A stretch of 13,511 bases of DNA from an uncultured Arsenicibacter sp. (GCF_945952095.1 NZ_CAMFHL010000212.1:1-13511), one strand, 5' to 3'; positions 1-6,794 are shown, counted from the stretch's first letter. The notes: generated from the letters alone by a model not told the origin. Translations and numbers: made by a program.

Positions 1-168
1 GTAGAATACGAGATACAGAGAAGTAAGAATAACCGGAGCGTACCAACTGTGTGGTTTGAATCTGTTTTTAGCCGGACCCTTACTAGTAAAATTTATAATA
101 CCTGGCAGGAAGCGATGCGTGAAATACCACAGGGTTATATTTTAAGGAGAGGGGTTTCTGTTAATTAA
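1..168 (+). CDS. Partial CDS, C-terminal 55 residues of an unrecognised protein
   Basis: Frame 1 is open from the window edge to a TAA at 166-168, so this is the 3' end of a gene that starts outside the window. The visible tail is polar and basic, with aromatic residues (VPTVWFESVFSR, then IYNTWQEAMREIP) and ends in GVSVN. I do not recognise a family and see no membrane segment or catalytic motif. Its GC is about 39%, well below the following genes, and it uses AGG, AGA and ATA codons. This suggests a locally different or transferred gene, although 168 bases is a small sample. The reading frame stops exactly where the palindromic terminator begins, which supports its being a real gene end. 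Confidence 0.6.
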   Translation, partial: VEYEIQRSKNNRSVPTVWFESVFSRTLTSKIYNTWQEAMREIPQGYILRRGVSVN

Positions 169-201
169 CAAGGTGGTCAGAGTACTCTGACCACCTTGTT
201 A
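166..201. terminator. Perfect 36-bp palindrome, bidirectional terminator between convergent genes
   Basis: The two halves (166-183 and 184-201) are exact reverse complements with no spacer, centred on AGTACT. The RNA from either strand would form a stem of about 16 bp with a GUAC loop. It begins with the TAA stop of the upstream + strand gene and lies 3 bases from the stop of the - strand peptidase gene, so it can serve both convergent transcripts. There is no long U-tract after either arm, so classic intrinsic termination is likely but not certain. Confidence 0.75.
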
Positions 202-204
202 GGT

Positions 205-2031
205 TCAGCGCTTTACCTGCGGGCCAACCCACTTTGTTCGGGCCGATACGTCGGCCGCTGAGGGGGAAATGTCTGTTTTCTCCGTTACTACCACTTCCTG
301 ATTCGGGTTTTCTTCGGTCAGGATCGTTGTCGTCCGGGCCTGGCCACGGTGCAGGTATTGAACGGTCAGCTTATCGCCCGGTTTTTGCTCAGCCAGCAGC
401 TTCCGCAGCGCATCGGTCGTTGTTATGGGCTGGCTGTTAACGCTCAGAATCACATCGTCTACATCCAGTCCGGCTTTGTAGAGAGGCGTATTTTTTACGG
501 TATTAGCCGGAATGATCAGCCCTTTGTCGGTGTCCGTAAACCGCAGGTTGCCGATCCAGGCTTTGCCGGGCGCGGCCGGTTTAACGGTGTAGCCGAGCGG
601 TTTCAGCAGTGGTGCATAGTCGACCGGTGCATGTCCGTTGATGTATTTTCCAAAAAAGGCAGCCGCATATTCCTTGTTAGTAACCGTCGCCAGTACCTCC
701 TGCAACCCGTCAACCGTGTAAGGCACTTCCGGTTTTCCGAACCGTTTCCAGACCGCCTGCATGTAGTTGTCCAGCGTTTTTCCGAACCGCTGACGCAGGT
801 CAAGATCAAGCGCAAGCGCAACGGCCGCGCCGTAGGTATAATAGGAGGTAAACATATTGACGTAATTGTTCCGGTCAATCGCTACGCCGGCATCAACAAA
901 CACGGCATGGCGGCTGGCATCAATCGGGGTATATTGCGTAGCGCCCGGTGTCTGGGTCTTGGTAAATACCAGCCCCGAAATGGTACCGGCATATTCTTCC
1001 GGTGTGACAAAGCCGGCGCGGGCCATCAATAATTCGCCGTAATACTGCGTAAAACCTTCCGCAAACCACAGCTCATTGCTCATATTGCTCTTTTCGAAAT
1101 TGAACGGTTCCAGCGTTTTCGGCCGGATGCGTTCTACATTCCAGCAGTGGAAAAACTCGTGGGCAAACACGCCCAGGGTCCGGCTCTGGCCGTTGAAATT
1201 GGAAATTCCCGACGAGATCATGGTGGAATTGCGGTGCTCCATGCCATCGCCTTTGACGTACGGATTCAGGCTGGCAATAAAGGTATAGGTGCCGTAATCG
1301 TAGGTCGGAAACTCGCCGTAGACGGCACCGGCTTCGTCGACAATCCGGGCAATTTTATCGGCGTAGGCCGTTGCCACCGAATCCGGAACTGCGGCTTCGA
1401 GGGCCAGCCGGAAAGTAATCAGCTTGCCGTCTGGGTTGGTCCGTTTCCATTCTTTAATGAACAGATCCCCGATTTTGGTCGGTGAATCCATGAAGTATTG
1501 CAGAGTAGGCGCTGTAAATGTCAATGGCTCACTGGTGGCAATCAGCTGGGTAGCTACGTTGCCGGCATTCCCGGCCGGCAGGTCGAAATGGACCGTTACC
1601 GGTTTGGCATCATAGCCTTTGATCCACATAAACGTGGCTGGCATGTTCAGGTGGATGCTCTGCGGATCAATGCCCATGTATGTACCATCCGGATGGTTGC
1701 CGTAGATGGTATAGCTGACCCGCACAAATCCGGAATGTTTCGGTACTTCATACACATCACCGTCGATGCGGTTGATGGTCAGCGGCTGATTGTTCTGGTC
1801 AACGGCCTTGACGTTGTAGACGTTTTTGCCGAACTCATGGGTCGCATACCGTCCCGGCGACGACCGGCTCATCCGGAAGGTGGCCGGTTGTTTGGGGAGC
1901 TGTGCCACCGAAAGCGATATTTCGGCTTCGTGGTGTATGGCATTCGGAAAAGACAGGTCGTACCGGATCGTCTGGGCGTGTGCTGCCCCGAGAGCAAGTG
2001 CCGCGAGGGCAGATAAAAGATAGCGGTTCAT
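205..2031 (-). CDS. M61 family metallopeptidase with C-terminal PDZ domain (glycyl aminopeptidase-like)
   Basis: This 608-aa protein is a probable exported zinc aminopeptidase. A Sec signal peptide covers about residues 1-19, with cleavage near AHA-Q. Residues 20-190 form the N-terminal beta domain with the M61 hallmark SPGRY..HEFGKNVYNV (58-74). The catalytic domain has the GMEHRNST loop (263-270), the zinc motif HEFFH (291-295), NVERIRP (298-304) and the third zinc ligand region WFAEG (E325). A PDZ domain spans about 503-573 (GLIIPANTVKNTPLYKAGL). Length and domain order match the bacterial M61 family, whose members cleave N-terminal glycine or alanine from peptides. A short unstructured tail follows the PDZ domain. 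The gene is monocistronic as far as seen, divergent from the nucleotidase pair and convergent with the fragment at 1-168. The substrate is unknown. Confidence 0.93.
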   Translation of the reverse strand: MNRYLLSALAALALGAAHAQTIRYDLSFPNAIHHEAEISLSVAQLPKQPATFRMSRSSPGRYATHEFGKNVYNVKAVDQNNQPLTINRIDGDVYEVPKHSGFVRVSYTIYGNHPDGTYMGIDPQSIHLNMPATFMWIKGYDAKPVTVHFDLPAGNAGNVATQLIATSEPLTFTAPTLQYFMDSPTKIGDLFIKEWKRTNPDGKLITFRLALEAAVPDSVATAYADKIARIVDEAGAVYGEFPTYDYGTYTFIASLNPYVKGDGMEHRNSTMISSGISNFNGQSRTLGVFAHEFFHCWNVERIRPKTLEPFNFEKSNMSNELWFAEGFTQYYGELLMARAGFVTPEEYAGTISGLVFTKTQTPGATQYTPIDASRHAVFVDAGVAIDRNNYVNMFTSYYTYGAAVALALDLDLRQRFGKTLDNYMQAVWKRFGKPEVPYTVDGLQEVLATVTNKEYAAAFFGKYINGHAPVDYAPLLKPLGYTVKPAAPGKAWIGNLRFTDTDKGLIIPANTVKNTPLYKAGLDVDDVILSVNSQPITTTDALRKLLAEQKPGDKLTVQYLHRGQARTTTILTEENPNQEVVVTEKTDISPSAADVSARTKWVGPQVKR

Positions 2032-2127
2032 GAAGGCGAAAGAAGCGTAATGTGGTCACAAGTTAATAGATCACCGGCAAATTGTTACTACAGACCGGCG
2101 ATACGGGCCAATATGTGGTATTTTCTG

Positions 2128-2135
2128 TAAATTTG
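2128..2135 (+). promoter_or_regulatory. Candidate Bacteroidota -7 element (TAAATTTG)
   Basis: TAAATTTG fits the Bacteroidota -7 consensus TAnnTTTG exactly. It lies 17 bases before the ATG at 2153, giving a short leader of roughly 10-12 nt. No TTG at the expected -33 spacing is visible, so the call rests on the -7 match and position. The 121-bp gap (2032-2152) also has to hold the promoter of the divergent peptidase gene, for which I found no good match. Confidence 0.5.
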
Positions 2136-2152
2136 AACTCCAAACAACTCGT

Positions 2153-2905
2153 ATGCGCATACAACAAACTACCGGAGCCTTGTTGCTGATGCTGGGACTG
2201 TTCGTGGGTTGTCACCGACCCTACCAGTTTACCGGTCAACAATACAAACGGCTGACCATTGACGAAAAAGCTGCCGCCGACAGTGGCACAGCGGCCTTGC
2301 TTCGCCCGTATAAGCAAAAGCTTGATCAGAGTATGAACGAAGTACTGACGGTAACCTCGGCAGCACTGGACAAGAAAAAGCCGGAAAGCGGGTTTACCAA
2401 CATGCTGACCGATATGCTGCTGGAACGGGCGCAGCAGAAATACAATAAGCCGGTTGATGTGGCACACATGAATTTTTCGGGCGTCCGGTCGGGCCTGCCA
2501 AAGGGAAACATTACGGTGGGCAACGTATTTGAGGTGATGCCGTTTGACAACCTGCTGGTGGTTGTGACGGTAAAAGGCAGCATGCTGATGCAGTTCCTGA
2601 ACCACTTTGCCCAGCACGAAGATGTGCTGGTGGTTGGTGGTATCCGTGTGATTATGAAGGACAAAACGGTGCAGTCGGTCACGTTTAATAATGGCCGGAC
2701 GTTTGATCCGAACCAGACCTATACCATCGCCATGAGCGATTACGTAGCCAACGGCGGGAGCGATGCCTCGTTTCTGAGCAATGCCGTTGCGCGGGATAAT
2801 GTAAACTACCTTATCCGCGACGCCTTTATCGAAGCCATCCGGCAGCAAGGAAAATCAGGCCAACCGTTAAACCCGCAAACTGATGGACGCATTACAATCC
2901 AATAG
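2153..2905 (+). CDS. 5'-nucleotidase C-terminal domain protein, probable lipoprotein
   Basis: The 250-aa product matches the C-terminal (substrate-binding) domain of UshA-type 5'-nucleotidases, encoded without its catalytic domain. The N-terminus is a hydrophobic leader (8-19) ending in a lipobox-like LFVGC, with C20 as the likely lipidated residue; Phe at -3 is slightly atypical. Family motifs are MNFSGVRSGLPKGNITVGNV (106-125), MPFDN (129-133) and the nucleotide-contacting region MSDYVANGGSD (195-205), followed by a helix and the closing GRITIQ strand. In UshA this domain binds the nucleobase and ribose and rotates onto the metal centre. The next gene overlaps this one by 23 nt and encodes the missing metallophosphatase domain. 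The two are therefore almost certainly co-translated partners of one split enzyme. Nucleotide hydrolysis is inferred from the family. Confidence 0.88.
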   Translation: MRIQQTTGALLLMLGLFVGCHRPYQFTGQQYKRLTIDEKAAADSGTAALLRPYKQKLDQSMNEVLTVTSAALDKKKPESGFTNMLTDMLLERAQQKYNKPVDVAHMNFSGVRSGLPKGNITVGNVFEVMPFDNLLVVVTVKGSMLMQFLNHFAQHEDVLVVGGIRVIMKDKTVQSVTFNNGRTFDPNQTYTIAMSDYVANGGSDASFLSNAVARDNVNYLIRDAFIEAIRQQGKSGQPLNPQTDGRITIQ

Positions 2906-3800
2906 ACGATCATTTCTGAAACTGATGGGATCGGCTGCGGTGATCGGCAGTCTGACCCCTGATACGCTGCTGGCGGCTGGTAAGAAGGCTGCCACGCTGA
3001 CTATTTTACATACCAACGATGTACACAGCCGTCTGGATCCGTTCCCGATGGATGGTAGCCGGAATGCCGGTAAAGGGGGCGTTGCGCGCCGGGCCACGCT
3101 GATCCGGCAGATTCGCAGCGAGCAGAAAAATGTACTGTTATTTGATGCCGGTGATATTTTTCAGGGAACGCCGTATTTTAATCTCTACAAGGGCGAACCC
3201 GAAATTCTGGCGATGAACCAGCTGGGCTACGATGCCGGAACCATCGGGAACCACGACTTTGACGGGGGAATCGACAACATGAAAACCCAGTTCGGGAAGG
3301 CGAAATTTCCGTTCCTGATCGCCAATTACGATTTTAAAAATACGCCGATGGACGGACATACCCAGCCGCATAAAATCTTTACCGTTGATGGGGTGAAAGT
3401 AGGTGTGTTTGGGCTGGGTATCCAGCCGGACGGATTGATTCCTAAAAATCTGTACGGCGACATGAAATACCTCGATCCGCTAGAGATTGCCAATCAGACG
3501 GCCGGTGAGCTGAAGAAAAAGTGTGATTACGTAATCTGTCTGTCGCACCTTGGGTATAAGTACAACGAGGCTACAGTGTCGGATCATGTGCTGGCTGCCA
3601 AAACCCGGAACATTGACCTCATCATTGGCGGGCATACGCACACATTCCTGGAAGCGCCGGTGGCTGTCAATAACCTCGACGGGAAAGCAACGCTGATTAA
3701 CCAGGTTGGTTTTGCCGGCATTTATCTGGGCCGGATCGACCTGTCGTTTGAGCAGGGTAAGGGCCACTCGGTGAAAGACGGTAAAGCGGTTTCGGTCTGA
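2883..3800 (+). CDS. Metallophosphatase (5'-nucleotidase N-terminal domain) with Tat leader
   Basis: This 305-aa protein is the catalytic half of a 5'-nucleotidase/UshA-type enzyme, a dinuclear metallophosphoesterase. It opens with a twin-arginine signal (NRRSFLK, residues 7-13, then a hydrophobic stretch to about 31). All metal-ligand motifs are present in order: HTNDVH (43-48), FDAGD (87-91), GNHDFD (122-127), SHLGY (221-225) and GGHTHT (249-254). It stops after the metallophosphatase fold and lacks the UshA C-domain, which the preceding overlapping gene supplies. The start at 2883 lies inside that gene and is the only ATG that keeps the whole Tat motif, so translational coupling is likely. 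The Tat leader implies folding and metal loading in the cytoplasm before export. The exact substrate (nucleotide, UDP-sugar, cyclic nucleotide) cannot be read. Confidence 0.92.
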   Translation: MDALQSNRRSFLKLMGSAAVIGSLTPDTLLAAGKKAATLTILHTNDVHSRLDPFPMDGSRNAGKGGVARRATLIRQIRSEQKNVLLFDAGDIFQGTPYFNLYKGEPEILAMNQLGYDAGTIGNHDFDGGIDNMKTQFGKAKFPFLIANYDFKNTPMDGHTQPHKIFTVDGVKVGVFGLGIQPDGLIPKNLYGDMKYLDPLEIANQTAGELKKKCDYVICLSHLGYKYNEATVSDHVLAAKTRNIDLIIGGHTHTFLEAPVAVNNLDGKATLINQVGFAGIYLGRIDLSFEQGKGHSVKDGKAVSV

Positions 3801-3815
3801 ACGGCCCGACAACGC

Positions 3816-3852
3816 TAAAAACAACGTCCCGACCAGACCGGCCGGGACGTTT
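3816..3852. terminator. Convergent terminator hairpin with T-run on the - strand side
   Basis: A 9-bp perfect stem (AACGTCCCG at 3823-3831, CGGGACGTT at 3843-3851) encloses an 11-nt loop. An A5 run at 3817-3821 becomes a T5 tract immediately after the stem when read on the - strand, so this looks like an intrinsic terminator for the channel gene ending at 3887. It also sits 23 bases after the nucleotidase stop and can end that transcript, with only a TTT run on that side. Confidence 0.75.
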
Positions 3853-3886
3853 CAGTTCAGGTGGGTAACAGACAATAGCGGGTTCA

Positions 3887-4783
3887 TTACAGGTGGGTAT
3901 CCACACCATTAGGCTGTAAGTCCGGGTGTGGGGTTTCGTCGGCTTCCGGCTCGGCTGCACCCAGATATACGATGATTTTGTTTTGCAGGGTTGACATCGG
4001 AATCCGGGTAATGTCTTTGCCGGTTTGCAGCAATATGGTTGATTGATTAATGCTCGTAATGGTTCCTTCTATATCGTCGATACGGATGCGCTGGCCAATC
4101 TCGAACTGCGACCGGCTATAAATCGACGACAAGGTATTGACCATGATTTCTTTAGAGGACAGACCATAGCCAAGCGCAAAGGCGAAAATAGCCCCGCCGA
4201 TCAGAAGATTAAAGCTGGATTCGAGCAGGGTGGTGTTGATACCTGCCTGCGACAAGGCCGAAATGATGACAACCAGCAGCACAAAGGCAAAGACGACTGT
4301 GCCCAGGTTGCGCGCTGACGGGATGTTGAAAGAAGCGGCCAGCGTCGTGACGGCTTTCTTGAGGGCATCGGCCACCATAATCCCGATCTGCAGCATGATG
4401 GCGGCGGCAATCAGCCGCGGAATAAATGCCACCAGCGACTGAATCATTTTACTGATCGCTTCAACACCGAGTGTTTCGGTGGATGCCGTAATGAAAATCA
4501 GCAGAATGAAATAATAAATGATCTTGGAAATTACTTCCGAAAGCTTGATCTCGGTTTGCAGCTGGCGGATGAACTGAACTTCATTGAGCCGTTCTCCCAG
4601 TTTATCGAGACCAATCCGCGACAGAATCCGTAATGCCAGCCGGCTGAATAACCGGGCCAGGCCAAAGCCCAGAGCAAGGACAACGACAGCGCCGATCAGT
4701 CTGGGGAAAAAACTGAACACCGAATTGACAAAGCTCATCACGGTGTTCATCATGATGCCGTAAATATCAGGGGAGGATTGCAT
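3887..4783 (-). CDS. Small mechanosensitive ion channel family protein (MscS-like)
   Basis: This 298-aa inner-membrane protein has about five hydrophobic segments (about 24-46, 86-105, 117-138, 160-180 and 188-208). The first three resemble the conserved TM-helix repeats found in small Bacteroidota MscS homologues. The last segment is glycine- and alanine-rich (LLIGGAIFAFALGYGLSSKE, 193-212), as in the MscS pore helix. It leads into a beta domain (FEIGQRIRIDDIEGTITSIN, 227-246) that ends with IPMSTLQNKIIV. The usual large alpha/beta cytoplasmic vestibule domain is missing; only a short acidic tail follows. The expected role is tension-gated release of solutes or ions, inferred from the family. 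The gene lies 71 bp downstream of the small ORF on the same strand and has no clear promoter of its own, so read-through from the sigma factor unit is possible. Confidence 0.88.
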   Translation of the reverse strand: MQSSPDIYGIMMNTVMSFVNSVFSFFPRLIGAVVVLALGFGLARLFSRLALRILSRIGLDKLGERLNEVQFIRQLQTEIKLSEVISKIIYYFILLIFITASTETLGVEAISKMIQSLVAFIPRLIAAAIMLQIGIMVADALKKAVTTLAASFNIPSARNLGTVVFAFVLLVVIISALSQAGINTTLLESSFNLLIGGAIFAFALGYGLSSKEIMVNTLSSIYSRSQFEIGQRIRIDDIEGTITSINQSTILLQTGKDITRIPMSTLQNKIIVYLGAAEPEADETPHPDLQPNGVDTHL

Positions 4784-4798
4784 AGTACAAGAAATTAA

Positions 4799-4825
4799 AC
4801 CTTCAATACGTAACTGCCTGAAGGT
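4799..4825 (-). terminator. Weak hairpin, possible terminator of the sigma factor unit
   Basis: A 7-bp stem (ACCTTCA at 4799-4805, TGAAGGT at 4819-4825) has a 13-nt loop. Read on the - strand it is followed by TTTAATTTC. It lies 30 bases after the small ORF stop and 16 bases before the channel ATG. The stem is short and the T-tract broken, so it may only attenuate. Confidence 0.3.
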
Positions 4826-4854
4826 AAACGGAACATGTTGTAAAAAGACAGGTG

Positions 4855-5055
4855 TTACTGTGGTTTACTTTTCCCTGGTTTGTTATCGGGCGTCAGCATC
4901 TGATTGACAACGTCTGGGAAGCCGGCACTAAAGATGTGCAGCACATTTAACACATTCCGGATATCTTGTATGTCTTGTTGCAATGATTTCCTGATAAAAG
5001 CAGGCGCTTTTGCTTCGGCTTCAATGACTTTAAAAGGTTTCTCAATACGACTCAT
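4855..5055 (-). CDS. Small hypothetical protein (66 aa) directly downstream of the sigma factor
   Basis: I do not recognise this 66-aa protein. It is hydrophilic with no membrane segment. A basic start (MSRIEKPFKVIEAEAK) is followed by a likely amphipathic helix (about 20-43, SLQQDIQDIRNVLNVLHIF) and a proline/lysine-rich tail. Its ATG is 5 nt after the sigma factor stop, so co-transcription is nearly certain if it is expressed. Its position is where anti-sigma factors often sit, but it has no zinc-binding or membrane anti-sigma features, so I do not assign that role. It could be a small regulator or chaperone of the sigma factor, or a C-terminal extension of it made by slippage at the adjoining T7 run. 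Confidence 0.6.
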   Translation of the reverse strand: MSRIEKPFKVIEAEAKAPAFIRKSLQQDIQDIRNVLNVLHIFSAGFPDVVNQMLTPDNKPGKSKPQ

Positions 5056-5060
5056 AAACG

Positions 5061-5705
5061 TTAAAAAAATCGGAACGGTAGTTTAGCGGCCCAGCGGGAT
5101 AGTACCATAAGGGCCAAAGCTAAGGTTTCCAGATAATATTTTCTAAGTTTTTTTCGGGCACGTGCCAGCCGCATTTTGGCCGACCCCTCACTTGTTTTCA
5201 GAATATCACCGATTTCCCGGAACGAAAAATCATCCTGAAAACGCAGCATAAGCACGCTTTGCTCATCAGGGTCCATCCGGCTCATCGCCTTCCGCAGGCC
5301 GCTTGCTGTAATGTCCGAAAAATCATCATTCAATTCTTCCAGATCCGGCATTTCGTCAGGCGTCGGGAAAAAATGCTGTTCTTTTTTCCGGAACCGGACC
5401 TGATCCAGACAATAATTATAGGTAATACTGTATAGCCAGGTAGAAAAGCGGGCATGCCCTTTAAACGTGGAAATACAGGTAATAACCTTTAGAAATATGT
5501 CATGTGTAAAATCCGAAGCCAGGTCAGGGTCTTTCAGGAACGACAGGCATTTGCGGTAGACTTTATCACAATACCGGGCATACAACACATCAAAATACCG
5601 GTTATCCTGTGAGGTGATGTAAGACCGGATCAGTTCTTCATCACTGAGTGGCTTCAGGTTAAACATGGCAGAAGATGCGTTGACTGTCTGTGATCCAAGA
5701 TACAT
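5061..5705 (-). CDS. ECF-type RNA polymerase sigma factor
   Basis: This 214-aa protein is a sigma-70 family ECF factor. Region 2 covers about 35-105, with the core-binding and -10 recognition helix DFTHDIFLKV (65-74) and FSTWLYSITYNYCLDQVR (87-104). An acidic linker (113-131) leads to region 4 at about 138-190, with the helix-turn-helix FREIGDILKTSEGSAKMRLARARKK split around 162-186. A 24-residue C-terminal tail beyond region 4 (from Y191) is rich in Leu, Ala and Met and ends in FRFF; it is unusual but not long enough to assign. The predicted start at 5705 leaves 20 residues before the fold; M14 (5666) is an equally possible start. No standard anti-sigma gene is adjacent; the downstream partner is the 66-aa orphan. 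Targets are unknown. Confidence 0.92.
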   Translation of the reverse strand: MYLGSQTVNASSAMFNLKPLSDEELIRSYITSQDNRYFDVLYARYCDKVYRKCLSFLKDPDLASDFTHDIFLKVITCISTFKGHARFSTWLYSITYNYCLDQVRFRKKEQHFFPTPDEMPDLEELNDDFSDITASGLRKAMSRMDPDEQSVLMLRFQDDFSFREIGDILKTSEGSAKMRLARARKKLRKYYLETLALALMVLSRWAAKLPFRFF

Positions 5706-5775
5706 ATTGATACGGTCTTTTTCTGTGTATACCTGTCAGTTAGCTGCTGAACGAATGATTTTCAGGTGTGAAAAA

Positions 5776-5783
5776 CAAAAATA
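5776..5783 (-). promoter_or_regulatory. Candidate -7 element for the sigma factor gene (TATTTTTG on - strand)
   Basis: Read on the - strand the bases are TATTTTTG, an exact match to TAnnTTTG. They lie about 70 bases upstream of the ATG at 5705 and give a leader of roughly 60 nt. No TTG at the -33 distance is visible. The surrounding AT-richness raises the chance of a coincidental match. Confidence 0.4.
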
Positions 5784-5811
5784 ATTAGCCGAATAAAATT
5801 CTAATAAAATA

Positions 5812-5881
5812 CCCTTCGCCTGAATGCCTGCATTGCCAGTCGGCTTGACTGGTGTTTGCAGTATGTCATTCAGACGAAGGG
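5812..5881 (-). terminator. Three-tier 70-nt hairpin in the sigma factor/deacetylase gap
   Basis: The region folds end to end. CCCTTCG pairs with CGAAGGG (5812-5818/5875-5881). After one mismatch, CTGAATG pairs with CATTCAG (5820-5826/5867-5873). CTGCA then pairs with TGCAG (5828-5832/5857-5861), and CCAGTC with GACTGG (5836-5841/5847-5852) around a GGCTT loop. On the - strand it is followed by the T-rich TATTTTATTAGAATTTTAT, so it most simply terminates the deacetylase transcript that ends at 5959. It is much longer than a normal terminator and could also be a mobile palindromic element or structured RNA. The rest of the 5706-5958 gap shows only the -7 candidate and AT-rich sequence. Confidence 0.6.
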
Positions 5882-5958
5882 GGAGTTTCCAGGTAACGGT
5901 TTTAGATTAACAATATGTAATAAAATACGGTAATTTCTATGTCCGCATGATTATTGCA

Positions 5959-6765
5959 TCACTTTGCTGTTGTCTGGCGGGTTTGCTGAAACGTTTTAAC
6001 TGACCTCGCTACGTCCAGAAACGAAGCCGTCCAGACCTCTTTTTCGTGTTGTTTCAGAAACTGTACCAGCTTTTTGTGCTCAGCTTCGTCAACGTTGAGG
6101 TTATGTTCACCACCCACCCCGTGAAAGAGAAACACCAGTACAGAGTTGGTCGCAATGGCCTGTTTCACCAAGTCAATCATCTGTTCGCCGGTCTGCCCGT
6201 TAATCACGTAGGCGTCTACATTCGTCAGGTCAATGTTTTCGGCTTTCTGCATGCGGCTGATCACGCCACGGGCCGCGACAAAATCGTTTTTGATAGGGTC
6301 ATAGTAGTTTTTGCCTTCGACCATCCGATCACCGCACGGGAAGGCAAACGTCCGGTCTTTTTGAGAGTCCATGACTTCCAGCAAGGTATTGGTCATACGA
6401 ACTTCGTCGAGAATCCGCGCCATGGTGTAGCTATTCAGGTCATGGGCAGGTTTAACCCACTCACGGCCCGGGCCGCCGGCACACGGGTGAAAAAGGGTAT
6501 GGTTGCCTAACTCATGTCCGTTGGCCGCTGCCCGTTTCCAGTCGGCGATACGGGCTTTCAGACCTGGAAAGTTGCCGGCGAGGTAAAAGGTGCCTTTGAG
6601 TCCGGCCGCATCAAGGGCCGGAATGGCTTTGTCGAGGTGTACCTGTAAGGCATCGTCATACGTAAGGGCAACCGCACATTTCCGCCCATGCCAGTCGGGC
6701 AGATTCTGGGCAAATAAACCGGTTGTCGTGAACAGGGTCAGGAGCGTTAAGCGTATCGTTTTCAC
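5959..6765 (-). CDS. Exported polysaccharide deacetylase (NodB/CE4-type)
   Basis: This 268-aa protein has a signal peptide (1-19, cleavage near LFA-Q) and a NodB-homology fold. Motifs are in CE4 order: TYDD (35-38; catalytic base D37 and metal ligand D38), HTLFH (89-93; metal ligands H89 and H93), RTFAFPCGD (138-146; active-site groove) and VFLFHGVGGEH (211-221; H215 as the likely catalytic acid). Family members remove N- or O-acetyl groups from chitin oligomers, peptidoglycan, xylan or related glycans using a divalent metal; the substrate here cannot be told. Length is normal for a single-domain enzyme, with no carbohydrate-binding module. It is divergent from the GH125 gene across 179 bp, which suggests joint control and a shared glycan. 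Confidence 0.88.
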   Translation of the reverse strand: MKTIRLTLLTLFTTTGLFAQNLPDWHGRKCAVALTYDDALQVHLDKAIPALDAAGLKGTFYLAGNFPGLKARIADWKRAAANGHELGNHTLFHPCAGGPGREWVKPAHDLNSYTMARILDEVRMTNTLLEVMDSQKDRTFAFPCGDRMVEGKNYYDPIKNDFVAARGVISRMQKAENIDLTNVDAYVINGQTGEQMIDLVKQAIATNSVLVFLFHGVGGEHNLNVDEAEHKKLVQFLKQHEKEVWTASFLDVARSVKTFQQTRQTTAK

Positions 6766-6794
6766 AGTGTCAGCATTGGTCTATGGAACGGTAT

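Noticed and set aside
349..1032. A 227-residue open frame on the + strand inside the M61 peptidase gene
   Set aside because: It is antisense to the conserved PDZ and C-terminal catalytic regions, with no motif or start context; it is explained by the codon bias of the real gene.
2032..2152. Promoter for the M61 peptidase gene
   Set aside because: No sequence in the gap matches TAnnTTTG on the - strand; the nearest, ACAATTTG, differs at both leading positions.
2063..2848. A 261-residue open frame on the - strand opposite the nucleotidase C-domain gene
   Set aside because: It is His/Gln-rich shadow sequence; the + strand frame has UshA_C motifs and a lipoprotein leader.
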